This document shows positions 52,207-60,832 of a stretch of 64,000 bases of DNA, piece after piece. Location of the stretch: positions 248,001 to 312,000 of the forward strand of contig NZ_LR594663.1 in NCBI RefSeq assembly GCF_901827175.1, in the 5' to 3' direction. Within the stretch, counting starts at the first letter, position 1; each line of letters opens with the position of its first letter. The stretch is from Variovorax sp. RA8. Lineage in GTDB: Bacteria > Pseudomonadota > Gammaproteobacteria > Burkholderiales > Burkholderiaceae_C. Below the pieces are notes generated by a model, which had not been told where the DNA came from, searched no databases, and saw only the letters and a program-made list of their open reading frames with translations. A program made the translations under genes and the position numbers.

Positions 52207-53241
52207 TCATGCGACAGTCTCCTGAGCACCCCAGCGGAACACCGTGCCATCGACCCACATGCGATGCAGGATGATGGCGAGCTTGCGTGCGACGGCAATC
52301 ACCGCGCGACGATGACCTCGCGTCTTGGCCAGCCGTATGCCCCAGGCCTTCAGCGATGACCACTGTTCGTTGCGCGTGAGCAGCGAGTGCGCCGCCACGT
52401 AGAGCGCGGAGCGAACATCGGCGTCGCCGGCGCGCGAGATGTGCCCTGGGTTGTCGCTCTCCCCAGACTGGAAGCGCCTGGGCGTGAGCCCGGAGTGCGC
52501 GGCCACGGTGCGAGAAGACGTGAACCGACCCGGGTCGTCCACGCCCGCCTTGAACGACAAGGCGGTGACGGGGCCTACACCGGGCACCGACATGAGCAGC
52601 TTGCAGACCGGATCGGCCTCACCAACGCCTTGATCGCGTTGTCGAGCTTCAGGCAGGTCTTGTAGAGCACCGTCCTGGCGTCGAGCAATGGATTTAGCGC
52701 GCACGCCAGCATCTCGTCCGCGGCGAAGGTCTGTCGCACCTGGGCGTCGAAGCTGCCATGGCCCACGCGAGGCGGCAGGCAGATCCCGAACACCCCCCGC
52801 AGCAGTCCGCGCAGCTCATTCTCCAGGTCCCGCACTTCTTCAGGATCGCCTTGAGGCTGGCCAGCAGTGCTCGCACGCGATGGCTGTGCATGCTCTTGAC
52901 GCGCACATCGCTGTACCAGCCGGTGCGCAGGATCCGTGCGATGCCGCGCGCGTCGTTGCGGTCGGTCTTGTTGCGCATGGCGGCCAAGGTGTTCTTGACC
53001 TGCCTGGCTTCCATGCAGATCACCTCGAAGCCGGCGGCCTGCAAGCCGTAGGCAAGGAACGGGTCAAGGTGCCCGCTTCCAGGCCGACGGACTTCACGTC
53101 GGCGCTGAAGCTGCTCAAGCACTGAGCGATCGCCGCCGGCTGAGCTGCCGTCTTGGCTTCGCGGCACACCTCGCCATGCTCATCGACGATGCAGATCGAG
53201 ACGGAGCGCAGCGACACATCGATTCCGGTGAAGTACGTCAT
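52207..53241 (-). pseudogene. IS110 family transposase with three one-base frameshifts
   Basis: The N-terminal DEDD domain (MTYFTGIDVSLRSVSICIVD, VGLEAGTLT) continues in a second frame (AYGLQAAGFEVICMEARQVK, MRNKTDRNDARGIARILRTG), a third (RDLENELRGLLRGVFGICLP) and a fourth (CKLLMSVPGVGPVTALSFKA, AAHSGLTPRRFQSGESDNPG, MWVDGTVFRWGAQ). The joins are near 53058, 52835 and 52625, and each is explained by one missing base. With them restored it would be a normal transposase of about 345 residues. It is either a dead element or carries sequence errors. Confidence 0.85.
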
Positions 53242-53310
53242 TCGAGCTCTCCTTCGTAAAGGGACTTCGAGTCTAGAGAGACAGCTCCGCGAGGCACTGG
53301 GCCCGCCCGA

Positions 53311-53772
53311 TCACCGATGCTTTTGGCCGCATTCTGACCCATTGCCACGCAGCTCAGCGCAAGACCAAAGTGTCATCGACCAAGTCGAACGCTCGCCGTT
53401 CACCGCCGTAATCGTCCCCTCAAATAGAAGGTCGAGCTTGTGCTCTGGGTCCCAGTGCGGGTTGACGTATACGCTTGCGACGAGGTCGGCGTCCACCACG
53501 AGGGCGACTGAATCCACCTCGCCCATCACCTGGTCTCTAGCCAGACCCGCAGGAACGTCCCAGAAGTTGAGCCATTCATTGGCTTCGGCATACCGGTAGT
53601 GCGCATAGATGAGGTCCAGGATGTGCTCGGCGTGCTGCTTCGCATATTCAGCGAGCCTCGACGCCAGTTCAAGCATTGCCGCGCTCGGTCGCCCGCCCGA
53701 CGGCATCTGGAGCTCGACAGACATGTCGCCGATAGCGGTGTGAACAACCGGATTCGATAACCAAGGGCTCAT
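53311..53772 (-). CDS. Small protein of unknown function, DUF6985/immunity-like
   Basis: A 153-aa soluble acidic protein: MLELASRLAEYAKQHAEHIL, YAHYRYAEANEWLNFWDVPA, and ASVYVNPHWDPEHKLDLLFE near the end. The VNPHWDPEH pattern resembles DUF6985-type domains, often found among immunity or polymorphic-toxin accessory proteins; this is from memory and not tested. The last 15 residues (RGNGSECGQKHR and before) run toward the IS110 remnant, so the original C-terminus may have been replaced. No toxin gene is next to it. Confidence 0.45.
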   Translation of the reverse strand: MSPWLSNPVVHTAIGDMSVELQMPSGGRPSAAMLELASRLAEYAKQHAEHILDLIYAHYRYAEANEWLNFWDVPAGLARDQVMGEVDSVALVVDADLVASVYVNPHWDPEHKLDLLFEGTITAVNGERSTWSMTLWSCAELRGNGSECGQKHR

Positions 53773-53902
53773 GGCGCTAGGGAAGAAAGGTGGTTTTGAG
53801 CGAGATTCTGAGCGAGGTCGGAAGGTCCGGTATTGGCCGGCCCGGACCTGCCGTTCGACTTCTCCGGAAGCGGTCGTCGAACCAACTGATCAACAAGCCG
53901 AT

Positions 53903-54390
53903 TCAGGCCAATAAATCGAGGCAGCGGAGGTCCTCCACCGCGTGCTGAATGCGCGTGAGCTGCGGCCACCAGACGTAAGCCGACATGGTCCGAGCAAATC
54001 GCGCGATCGGCGTGCGCATGTGCATAAGCACCGCAAGCCTGTAGTCCTCTTGAAGCGCCTCGCGCGAATAGCCGGTCACGCCGGAAGCGGCGAGCGCTGC
54101 GTGATAGCGGTCCAGCAACGGCATCTCGAAGCGCTGGCGTACGCCACGGTCCCATTGCACAGCCATCATGTATGCGAGGTCCCAGACGCCAACCCCCAAA
54201 TGCCAGCCATCCCAATCGATGAGCTTCGGCGCGTGAGCTGCGCTGTCTCGAGGCAGCATCCAGTTCCAAACGTGCGCATCCCCATGAATGAGCGTCTTCC
54301 CCTGAAGTCGCTCGGCCCGTTCGACGAGCGCCGGAAAGCCACGCAGGAAGCGCGCATAGGCACCAGACTCGACAGCAGCGCGTTGAGGTT
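53903..54390 (-). pseudogene. Aminoglycoside phosphotransferase-like kinase, N-terminal part missing
   Basis: One frame carries the C-terminal half of an APH/choline-kinase fold: AYARFLRGFPALVERAERLQ, the catalytic loop KTLIHGDAHVWNWMLPRDSA (HGD-x4-N) and the metal loop PKLIDWDGWHLGVGVWDLAY (DWD). The rest (MMAVQWDRGVRQRFEMPLLD to a stop at 53903) is helical. The N-terminal ATP-binding lobe is absent; sequence to the right is in other frames and unrelated. It was probably inactivated by rearrangement, and its former substrate is unknown. Confidence 0.65.
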
Positions 54391-54536
54391 GGCGCCTTCG
54401 TTGAAGTAGGGGATGCCGCAGGAGATGCTGCTGCCGGCCGGCCGGTTGACGCGCTGCTCGCGCACCGGCCCGCCGGCGCTGCTCGGCCCGCTGCTTGCGA
54501 GCTCCACCGCAGCACGCGGAGCCTTCAGCAGGCTGT

Positions 54537-55139
54537 TCAGCTGGCGCTCACCTCAAGGGGCCCGGCGGGCCGGGGCGGGCCGGCCATTGCGCGACGGCCC
54601 AGACCGTCGCGCGCAATCAACGGCGCCACATGGCGCCGCACCAGGTGCCGCAGGTCCACGAACAGGCCCGCCAGCGCCAGAGCCAGCAGCAGGCCGGCCA
54701 GGATGTCGCCCGGGAAGTGGACGCCGACGTGGATGCGTCCCCAGCCGGTGAGGACGGCGATTGCGAAGATCGCCGCGCCCGCGCCGCGCAGCGCCGGTCG
54801 CGCCAGGCAGCGCGACCGTGAACATGACCGCCGCATGCGCGCTCGGCAGCGAGCCGCGCGCGCCGTGGGCGATGTAGGCCGGGCTCAAGCCCAGCATGAA
54901 GGGGCGCGGCAGGTTCAGCGCGGCCGCGATGGAATGGGCGAGCAGCGCTGCGAGGACCGCGAAACCCAGGACGGCCATCAGGTAGCTGCGCTGCGAAGGC
55001 TGCCGCCAGGCGATCCAGCCCAGCAGGGCCGCGCTGAGCCAGGGGCCGCCGAGCGCGATGGCGGCGGCCCCGGCCACCAGCCAGGGGCGGGGTTCGAAGC
55101 CCGCGGCCAGTGAAAAAGAAGCAGGTCGAGTGCCTTCAT
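54537..55139 (-). pseudogene. PAP2-type membrane phosphatase with two compensating frameshifts
   Basis: Three pieces in different frames make one PAP2 protein of 200 aa. The first starts MKALDLLLFHW (ATG 55139). The second covers LAAGFEPRPWLVAGAAAIAL, NLPRPFMLGLSPAYIA and the catalytic ARGSLPSAHAAVMFTVAL. The third covers LTGWGRIHVGVHFPGDILAG, with the last catalytic His. The joins near 55105 and 54820 behave as minus one and plus one base, so the total length stays in frame. Such undecaprenyl-diphosphate phosphatases often accompany arn genes. It may be a real pseudogene or a product of sequence errors. Confidence 0.7.
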
Positions 55140-55253
55140 GCGGGAAGGCGGCCAGGTCGCGCGATCGGTCGCATGGCGGCGACTCTATGGCGCGCCGATG
55201 AAGCCAAGCTGAACGGTGCTTTCAGCTTTGGCAACGTCCTGCCGCTGCCCTCC

Positions 55254-55442
55254 TTAGGTGGCCAGCGTCGCGATCTCGGCCGCGCTCAAAGCGCCAAAGC
55301 GCCGCTGTGGGCCGGCCTTCTGTGTCACGCGGATCAATTCGGAAAAGGCCCTTGTGGGCATCATCACGCCCCCGCGACGCCACAAGGTGGCTAGGCGCTC
55401 CCACTCCGCGGCGCGTACGTGCACCCTGTAATGCCGCCGCAC
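55254..55442 (-). CDS. Possible small basic protein, unknown
   Basis: A 62-aa frame (MRRHYRVHVRAAEWERLATL, then MMPTRAFSELIRVTQKAGPQ) with coding-like composition. It lies between the PAP2 gene and the arn operon and is rich in Arg. No family or motif is recognised, and the ribosome site is weak, so it may not be expressed. Confidence 0.25.
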   Translation of the reverse strand: MRRHYRVHVRAAEWERLATLWRRGGVMMPTRAFSELIRVTQKAGPQRRFGALSAAEIATLAT

Positions 55443-55588
55443 CAGGGTCCATTCACGTTCGGTTCAGCTGCGTGCGGCAACGTCGGCAGCTGTTCTCCCG
55501 GACCCCTTGGTTCCTCAGACCGATGAAGACAGTCGCCAGCCGGCGCCAAGACCACCCCGCCATTGCGCTGGCGCCCGGTCCCTGCACG

Positions 55589-57238
55589 ATGCCGCATGCC
55601 GCGGCACGCTCTCGTGCCCTCGCCGCCTGGGCCGCGGCGGCGCTGCTGCTGCTCGGCCTGATCTGGTTCGGCACGCTGGGCACCCGCTCGCTCATCCACC
55701 CCGACGAAGGGCGCTACGCCAGCCTGGCGCTGGAGATGGCGCGCAGCGGCGACTGGGTCACTCCGCGCCTGAACGGCCTGCTCTACTTCGAGAAGCCGGC
55801 ACTGCCGTACTGGATCGGGGCGCTGTCCTTCCTGGGCTTCGGCGTGTCCGAGTTCTCGGCACGCCTGTGGCCGGGCCTGGCGGGCTTCCTGACGCTGCTG
55901 GTGGTCGGGTTCACCGCCGCGCGCCTCTGGGGCCGCAAGACCGGGGTCCGGGCGCTGGCGATCGCGGCCTCCATGACCTGGATCCAGGTCAACAGCCACT
56001 TCCTCACCCTCGATGCGGGGCTGACGCTGTTCCTCACGCTGGCGCTGTGCGCCGTGCTGCTGGCGAACAACGGCCAACCGGACGCGCGCCAGCGCCGCCG
56101 CTGGATCTGGCTCGCCTGGGCGGCCATGGCCGCCGCCGTGCTGAGCAAGGGGCTGGTCGGCATCGTCATCCCCGGCGCGGTGCTGGTGCTGGTCAGCCTG
56201 TGGCGGCGCGACGCGTCCTTGTGGCGGGGCCTGCACTGGACCTCGGGGCTGCTCATCTTCCTGGCCATCACGGCGCCCTGGTTCGTGCTGGTGTCGCTGC
56301 GCAATCCCGGCTTCGCGAGCTTCTTCTTCATCCACGAGCATTTCGCGCGCTACCTGACCGAGGTGCACCAGCGCGAAGGCGCCTGGTGGTACTACCTGCC
56401 CTTCGTGCTGGTCGGCATGCTGCCCTGGACCGGCGCCCTGCCCTGGCTGCTGCGCAAGAACCGCGCCGAGGCCGGAATCGCCCCCCGCCATCTGCTGGCG
56501 ACCTGGTGCGTCTTCGTGCTCCTCTTCTTCAGCGCGTCGGGCTCCAAGCTGCCGTCGTACATCCTGCCCATGTTCCCGGCGCTGGCCCTGCTGGTCGCGA
56601 TGCAGCTGCGGGACGTGCAGGCAGACACCCTGCGCCGGCACCTGTTGCTGCCGGCGCTGGTCTGGGGGTTCGCGGCGCTCGCCTCCACGCAGAGCGGCCG
56701 CTTCGTCTCGATCCTGTCGCCGGCAGAAGTCCTGGCACCGCTGGCCTCGGCACTGCGCATCGGTGCCGCGGTCATGCTGGCCGGCCTCGCGATTGGCTGG
56801 TGGTGCCTGGGGCGACGCCGCATCACTGCTGCGGTGCTGAGCGTGGCGCTCAGCCAGGTGACGGCCACTGCCGTGGTGCTTCAGGCCCACAATGGCTACG
56901 GCCAGCTCAAGAGCGCGGCGGCGATCGCGGCCGTCCTGCAGCCGCTCATCACGCCGCAAACCCCCGTCTTTTGCGTGCGCGCCTATGACCAGACCCTGCC
57001 CTTCTATCTCCAGCGCGACGTGGTGCTGGTGGACTACGAGGACGAGTTCGCCCTCGGCCAGCAGCACGAGCCCGCGCGGTCGATCTCGACACTCGACGGG
57101 TTCGTCGCGCGCTGGAATTCCCTCCCCCATGCGGCGGCCTACATGAGCGTTTTCGCCTGGGTCGAGTTGCACCAGCGCGGCCTGCCGATGCGCATCGTGT
57201 TCCAGGACCCGCGGCGCGTCGTCGTCGTCAAGCCATGA
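55589..57238 (+). CDS. arnT: Lipid A 4-amino-4-deoxy-L-arabinose transferase ArnT-like
   Basis: A 549-aa GT83/PMT-family inner-membrane glycosyltransferase with about 12 helices. It has the first periplasmic loop SLIHPDEGRYASLALEMARS (catalytic Asp-Glu) and TPRLNGLLYFEKPALPYWIG, the large loop HEHFARYLTEVHQREGAWWY, and FFSASGSKLPSYILPMFPAL. It moves L-Ara4N from undecaprenyl phosphate to lipid A, lowering the negative charge and giving polymyxin resistance. ATG 55589 gives a short cytoplasmic N-terminus; ATG 55523 would add 22 residues. Its stop overlaps the ArnE-like start (ATGA). Confidence 0.88.
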   Translation: MPHAAARSRALAAWAAAALLLLGLIWFGTLGTRSLIHPDEGRYASLALEMARSGDWVTPRLNGLLYFEKPALPYWIGALSFLGFGVSEFSARLWPGLAGFLTLLVVGFTAARLWGRKTGVRALAIAASMTWIQVNSHFLTLDAGLTLFLTLALCAVLLANNGQPDARQRRRWIWLAWAAMAAAVLSKGLVGIVIPGAVLVLVSLWRRDASLWRGLHWTSGLLIFLAITAPWFVLVSLRNPGFASFFFIHEHFARYLTEVHQREGAWWYYLPFVLVGMLPWTGALPWLLRKNRAEAGIAPRHLLATWCVFVLLFFSASGSKLPSYILPMFPALALLVAMQLRDVQADTLRRHLLLPALVWGFAALASTQSGRFVSILSPAEVLAPLASALRIGAAVMLAGLAIGWWCLGRRRITAAVLSVALSQVTATAVVLQAHNGYGQLKSAAAIAAVLQPLITPQTPVFCVRAYDQTLPFYLQRDVVLVDYEDEFALGQQHEPARSISTLDGFVARWNSLPHAAAYMSVFAWVELHQRGLPMRIVFQDPRRVVVVKP

Positions 57239-57624
57239 AGGCACTCGACTTCTTCTGGGTGCTCGGCGGCGTGCTGCTCAACGCGGCGGCCCAGCTGCTG
57301 CTGAAGGCCGGCGCCAACAGCAGCGGCGAGATCGTGCTGTCGGCCGGGGCGCCCGCCCTCTGGCGCACCGCGCTGGGGCTGGCGCAGCACCCCGGCATCC
57401 TGGGCGGGCTGGCCTGCTATGCCGTGAGCGTGCTGGTGTGGATCGTCGCGCTGTCGCGCGTCGACGTGAGCATCGCCTATCCCATGCTCTCGATCGGCTA
57501 CGTCGTCAACGCGGCGCTGGCCTGGTGGCTCTTCGGCGAGGCCGTCAACACGCAACGCTGGCTGGGCATCGGCGTCATCGTCATCGGCGTGCTGCTGGTG
57601 GCGAACAGCGGAAGCCGCTCATGA
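57235..57624 (+). CDS. arnE: ArnE/SMR-like small membrane flippase subunit
   Basis: A 129-aa protein with four membrane helices of the EmrE/EamA type: WVLGGVLLNAAAQLLLKAGA, CYAVSVLVWIVALSRVDVSI, YPMLSIGYVVNAALAWWLFG and WLGIGVIVIGVLLVANSG. ArnE and ArnF together flip undecaprenyl-phosphate-L-Ara4N to the periplasm. Only one such gene is present, so it may act as a homodimer. Both ends overlap neighbouring frames (ATGA), and it sits between arnT and arnB. Confidence 0.82.
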   Translation: MKALDFFWVLGGVLLNAAAQLLLKAGANSSGEIVLSAGAPALWRTALGLAQHPGILGGLACYAVSVLVWIVALSRVDVSIAYPMLSIGYVVNAALAWWLFGEAVNTQRWLGIGVIVIGVLLVANSGSRS

Positions 57625-57719
57625 GCGCCGCCCGGTCGCCCGAAAGGGCTCGCACCCTCTTTCAGAAGGGCGTGCGCGAAGTACACGAAGAGACGAGCCT
57701 GGCGGAGGTTGCCTTATGA
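57621..57719 (+). CDS. 32-codon mini-frame bridging the ArnE-like gene and arnB
   Basis: ATG 57621 overlaps the ArnE-like stop and the frame (MSAARSPERARTLFQKGVRE and on) ends in a TGA that overlaps the arnB ATG, so it is coupled on both sides (ATGA/ATGA). The peptide is basic with a short helix and no family match. GGCGGAGG near its end provides the arnB ribosome site. It could be a coupling device or a small membrane-associated peptide. Compare 10927-10971. Confidence 0.35.
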   Translation: MSAARSPERARTLFQKGVREVHEETSLAEVAL

Positions 57720-58846
57720 CTCCGACGCCCTTCCTGCCCTTCACCCGCCCCTTCATCGATGAGCGCACCATTGCCGAGGTGGGCGAGGTGCTGCGCTCGG
57801 GCTGGATCACCACCGGCCCGCGCTGCCAGGAGCTCGAGACCGCCTTGTCGAAACGCCTGGACGGCCGGCCGGTGCGGCTGGTCAACTCGGGCACCGCGGC
57901 GCTGGAGCTCGCGCTGCGGCTGTGCGACATCGGCCCGGGCGACGAGGTCATCACCACGCCACTGAGCTGGGTGGCGACGGCCAACGTCGTGCTAGCGGTC
58001 GGCGCGACCCCGGTCTTCGTCGACGCGGAGGCTCGCACCCGCAACATCGACCTCAGCCGGATGGAGCGCGCCATCACCGCGCGCACGCGGGCGGTGATCC
58101 CGGTCGACCTGGCCGGCCTGCCGGTCGATCGCGACCGGCTCGACGCCATGGCCCGGCGGCACGGGCTGCGGGTGATCGAGGACGCCGCGCAGTCCTTCGG
58201 CGCCCGCTGGGGCGGCCGCGAGATCGGCAGCTTCGGCGACCTGGTGTCGTTCAGCTTCCATGCCAACAAGAACCTCACCACCGCCGAGGGCGGCTGCCTG
58301 GTGCTCAACAACGAGGTGGAAGCCCGCCGCTTCGAGAAGCTGCGGCTGCAGGGCGTGACCCGCCTGCCCGACGGGACCATGGACGTGGAGGATTGGGGCA
58401 GCAAGGCCAACCTGACCGACGTGGCGGCCGCCATCGGGCTCGGACAGCTGCGCCGGATCGACGAATTCACAGCGCGGCGGCGCGCCCTGGCCGAGCGCTA
58501 CTTCACGCGCTGGGACCGCTCGCTGGGCTTCGAGCTGCCTCCCGAAGACGCCGCCCAGCACAGCAACTGGCACATGTTCCAGCCGCTGCTGCCGCGCCGG
58601 CTCGCGCCGCGCCGCGGCGACTTCATCGCCGCGATGCGCGAGCAGGGCATAGGCGTCGGTGTGCACTACCCGGCCATGCACCTGTTCTCGCTGTTCTGCA
58701 AGCGCGGCCATGGCCCCGGCGACTTCCCGGTCGCCGAGGACATCAGTACGCGCACCGTCACCCTGCCCCTGTTCCCGGCCATGGCCGATGCTGACGTGGA
58801 CCGCGTATGCCGCGCGGTCGCCGCCACGGTCGCGGCGCTGCGCTGA
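57716..58846 (+). CDS. arnB: UDP-L-Ara4O C-4'' aminotransferase ArnB
   Basis: A 376-aa DegT/DnrJ/EryC1 aminotransferase: LRSGWITTGPRCQELETALS, VRLVNSGTAALELALRLCDI, VIEDAAQSFGARWGGREIGS, the PLP lysine in FSFHANKNLTTAEGGCLVL, and HSNWHMFQPLLPRRLAPRRG. It transfers an amino group from glutamate to the 4-keto sugar made by the ArnA dehydrogenase domain. The order after arnT and the flippase differs from the enteric order (arnBCADTEF) but the set is complete. Confidence 0.92.
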   Translation: MTPTPFLPFTRPFIDERTIAEVGEVLRSGWITTGPRCQELETALSKRLDGRPVRLVNSGTAALELALRLCDIGPGDEVITTPLSWVATANVVLAVGATPVFVDAEARTRNIDLSRMERAITARTRAVIPVDLAGLPVDRDRLDAMARRHGLRVIEDAAQSFGARWGGREIGSFGDLVSFSFHANKNLTTAEGGCLVLNNEVEARRFEKLRLQGVTRLPDGTMDVEDWGSKANLTDVAAAIGLGQLRRIDEFTARRRALAERYFTRWDRSLGFELPPEDAAQHSNWHMFQPLLPRRLAPRRGDFIAAMREQGIGVGVHYPAMHLFSLFCKRGHGPGDFPVAEDISTRTVTLPLFPAMADADVDRVCRAVAATVAALR

Positions 58847-58858
58847 GCGAGATCCACG

Positions 58859-59848
58859 ATGAAGATGAATGATGCCCCCTCCCTCGCGAGCGCCCCGCCG
58901 CTCGACCAGCCTCAGGGACCCGCCCTCAGCGTCGTGATCCCGGTCTACAACGAGGAGGCCGGGCTGACCGCCCTCTTCGAACGCCTGTACCCGGCCCTCG
59001 ACGCGCTGGCCCTCGACTACGAGATCGTCTTCATCGACGACGGCAGTCGCGACCGCTCGGCCGCGCTGCTGGCCGGGCAGTTTGAGCGCCGGCCCGACGT
59101 CACCCGCGTGATCCTGCTGAACGGCAACTTCGGCCAGCACCGCGCGATCCTCGCCGGCTTCGAGCACTGCCGCGGCGCGCGCGTGGTGACGCTCGACGCC
59201 GACCTGCAGAACCCGCCCGAGGACATCGGCTTGCTGATCGAGGCGATGGCCCGCGGGCACGACTACGTGGGCTCGATCCGCCGCGACCGACAGGACGCCG
59301 CTTGGCGCCGCTGGGCCTCGCGCGCGATGAACGGCCTGCGCCAGCGCCTGACCGGCATCGTCATGACCGACCACGGCTGCATGATGCGCGCCTACAGCCG
59401 CGACATCGTCCGGCTGATCAACCAGTGCAACGAGATGAACACCTTCGTCCCCGCGCTGGCCTACCAGTTCTCGAAGAACCCGACCGAGGTGGTGGTCGGC
59501 CACGAGGCCCGACATGCGGGCGAATCCAAGTACTCGCTCTACAGCCTGATCCGGCTCAACTTCGACCTGGTCACCGGCTTCTCGGTGGTGCCGCTGCAGG
59601 CTTTCTCGATGCTGGGCATCGTCATCTCGCTGCTGTCCGGCGCACTGTTCGTCCTGCTGGCCGCGCGCCGCCTGGTGCTCGGCCCCGAGGAGGGCGGCCT
59701 GTTCACCCTGTTCGCGCTGCTGTTCCTGCTGGTCGGGCTCGCGCTGTTCGGCATCGGCCTGCTCGGCGAGTACGTCGGCCGCATCTACCAGGAAGTGCGG
59801 GCGCGGCCACGCTACCAAGTCAGTGCGATCCTGGAGCGCGAGCGGTGA
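58859..59848 (+). CDS. arnC: Undecaprenyl-phosphate 4-deoxy-4-formamido-L-arabinose transferase ArnC
   Basis: A 329-aa GT2 glycosyltransferase with VVIPVYNEEAGLTALFERLY, YEIVFIDDGSRDRSAALLAG, NFGQHRAILAGFEHCRGARV and TLDADLQNPPEDIGLLIEAM. Two C-terminal membrane helices (FSMLGIVISLLSGALFVLLA, LFTLFALLFLLVGLALFGIG) follow, as in ArnC/DPMS. It attaches the formylated sugar to undecaprenyl phosphate on the cytoplasmic face. The N-terminal 20 residues are Pro/Ala-rich and not conserved. Its stop overlaps the GTG start of the formyltransferase (GTGA). Confidence 0.92.
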   Translation: MKMNDAPSLASAPPLDQPQGPALSVVIPVYNEEAGLTALFERLYPALDALALDYEIVFIDDGSRDRSAALLAGQFERRPDVTRVILLNGNFGQHRAILAGFEHCRGARVVTLDADLQNPPEDIGLLIEAMARGHDYVGSIRRDRQDAAWRRWASRAMNGLRQRLTGIVMTDHGCMMRAYSRDIVRLINQCNEMNTFVPALAYQFSKNPTEVVVGHEARHAGESKYSLYSLIRLNFDLVTGFSVVPLQAFSMLGIVISLLSGALFVLLAARRLVLGPEEGGLFTLFALLFLLVGLALFGIGLLGEYVGRIYQEVRARPRYQVSAILERER

Positions 59849-60804
59849 GCGGCGACCGCAGTCGCCCGGCGCGCGCAATCGTCTTCGCGTACCACGACGT
59901 GGGCGTGCGCTGCCTGCGCGTGCTGCTCGATGCAGGCGTCGAGGTCCCGCTGGTCGTCACCCATGCCGACGCACCGGGCGAGACGATCTGGTTCCGCAAC
60001 GTCGCGGCCGTCGCAGCCGAGCATGGGCTGCGCTGCGTCACGCCGGAAGACCCGCACGACCCGGCGCTGCTGGCCGTCGCGCGCGCGGCCGAGCCGGACT
60101 TCCTGTTCTCGTTCTACTACCGGCAGATGCTCAAGCCGGACTGGCTACAGCTGCCGCGACGCGGCGCCTACAACATGCACGGCTCGCTGCTGCCGCGCTA
60201 CCGCGGCAGGGCCCCGGTGAACTGGGCCGTGATCCACGGCGAGCGCGAGACCGGCGCCACCCTGCACCGAATGAACGAGAAGCCCGACAACGGCCCGATC
60301 GTCGACCAGTTCGCGGTGCCCATCCTGTCCGACGACACGGCACACGAGGTGTTCGGCAAGGTCACGGTGGCGGCCGAGATCGTGCTCGCGCGCAGCCTGC
60401 CCGGGCTGCTCGACGGCAGCGCGGCGGAACGGTCCCAGGACCTCTCGCAGGGCCGCTACTTCGGCGGGCGCAGACCGGAAGACGGGCGCATTCCCGCCGA
60501 CGCGGGCGCGCGCCAGATCCACGACCTGGTGCGCGCGCTGGCGCCGCCTTATCCGTGCGCCTTTCTGTGCATCGGTGGCGCGCGATTCTTTATCGAGAGG
60601 ACGCTGCACGCACCGGCGCCTCCCGATGCTCCCGGCAGCGGGCTGCGGATCCTGAGCGATGGCTTCGACCTGTGGCTCATCGCGGCTGACGGCGCAGCGC
60701 TGCGCGTGCTCGCCGCACGACGCGATGGAGACGCCACTGCCCTGAGCGCCCGCGGCTTCGTAGCCCTGTTTCCCAGCCGCTGGATCGCAGTTGACGACGA
60801 TTGA
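59845..60804 (+). CDS. ArnA formyltransferase, free-standing
   Basis: A 319-aa methionyl-tRNA-formyltransferase-like protein. It has IVFAYHDVGVRCLRVLLDAG, WFRNVAAVAAEHGLRCVTPE, the catalytic NMHGSLLPRYRGRAPVNWAV (Asn-His), GATLHRMNEKPDNGPIVDQF and a C-terminal Formyl_trans_C domain. In E. coli this is the N-terminal half of ArnA, formylating UDP-L-Ara4N. Here it is a separate gene, with the dehydrogenase half encoded next. GTG 59845 is used because it overlaps the ArnC stop and gives the family start after a short Arg-rich lead. Confidence 0.88.
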   Translation: MSGDRSRPARAIVFAYHDVGVRCLRVLLDAGVEVPLVVTHADAPGETIWFRNVAAVAAEHGLRCVTPEDPHDPALLAVARAAEPDFLFSFYYRQMLKPDWLQLPRRGAYNMHGSLLPRYRGRAPVNWAVIHGERETGATLHRMNEKPDNGPIVDQFAVPILSDDTAHEVFGKVTVAAEIVLARSLPGLLDGSAAERSQDLSQGRYFGGRRPEDGRIPADAGARQIHDLVRALAPPYPCAFLCIGGARFFIERTLHAPAPPDAPGSGLRILSDGFDLWLIAADGAALRVLAARRDGDATALSARGFVALFPSRWIAVDDD

Positions 60805-60832
60805 TCCTGCTTACCCCGGAACGACCACGACC

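Noticed and set aside
51952..52359. 135-codon plus-strand frame near the IS110 remnant
   Set aside because: Overlaps the transposase C-terminus on the other strand and has no recognisable domain or ribosome site.
55391..57244. 617-codon antisense frame opposite arnT
   Set aside because: Repetitive Gln/Arg/Gly-rich translation typical of an antisense GC-rich shadow; arnT on the other strand has clear motifs.
57992..59878. 628-codon antisense frame opposite arnB and arnC
   Set aside because: Same reason: no motifs, and both genes on the plus strand are certain.
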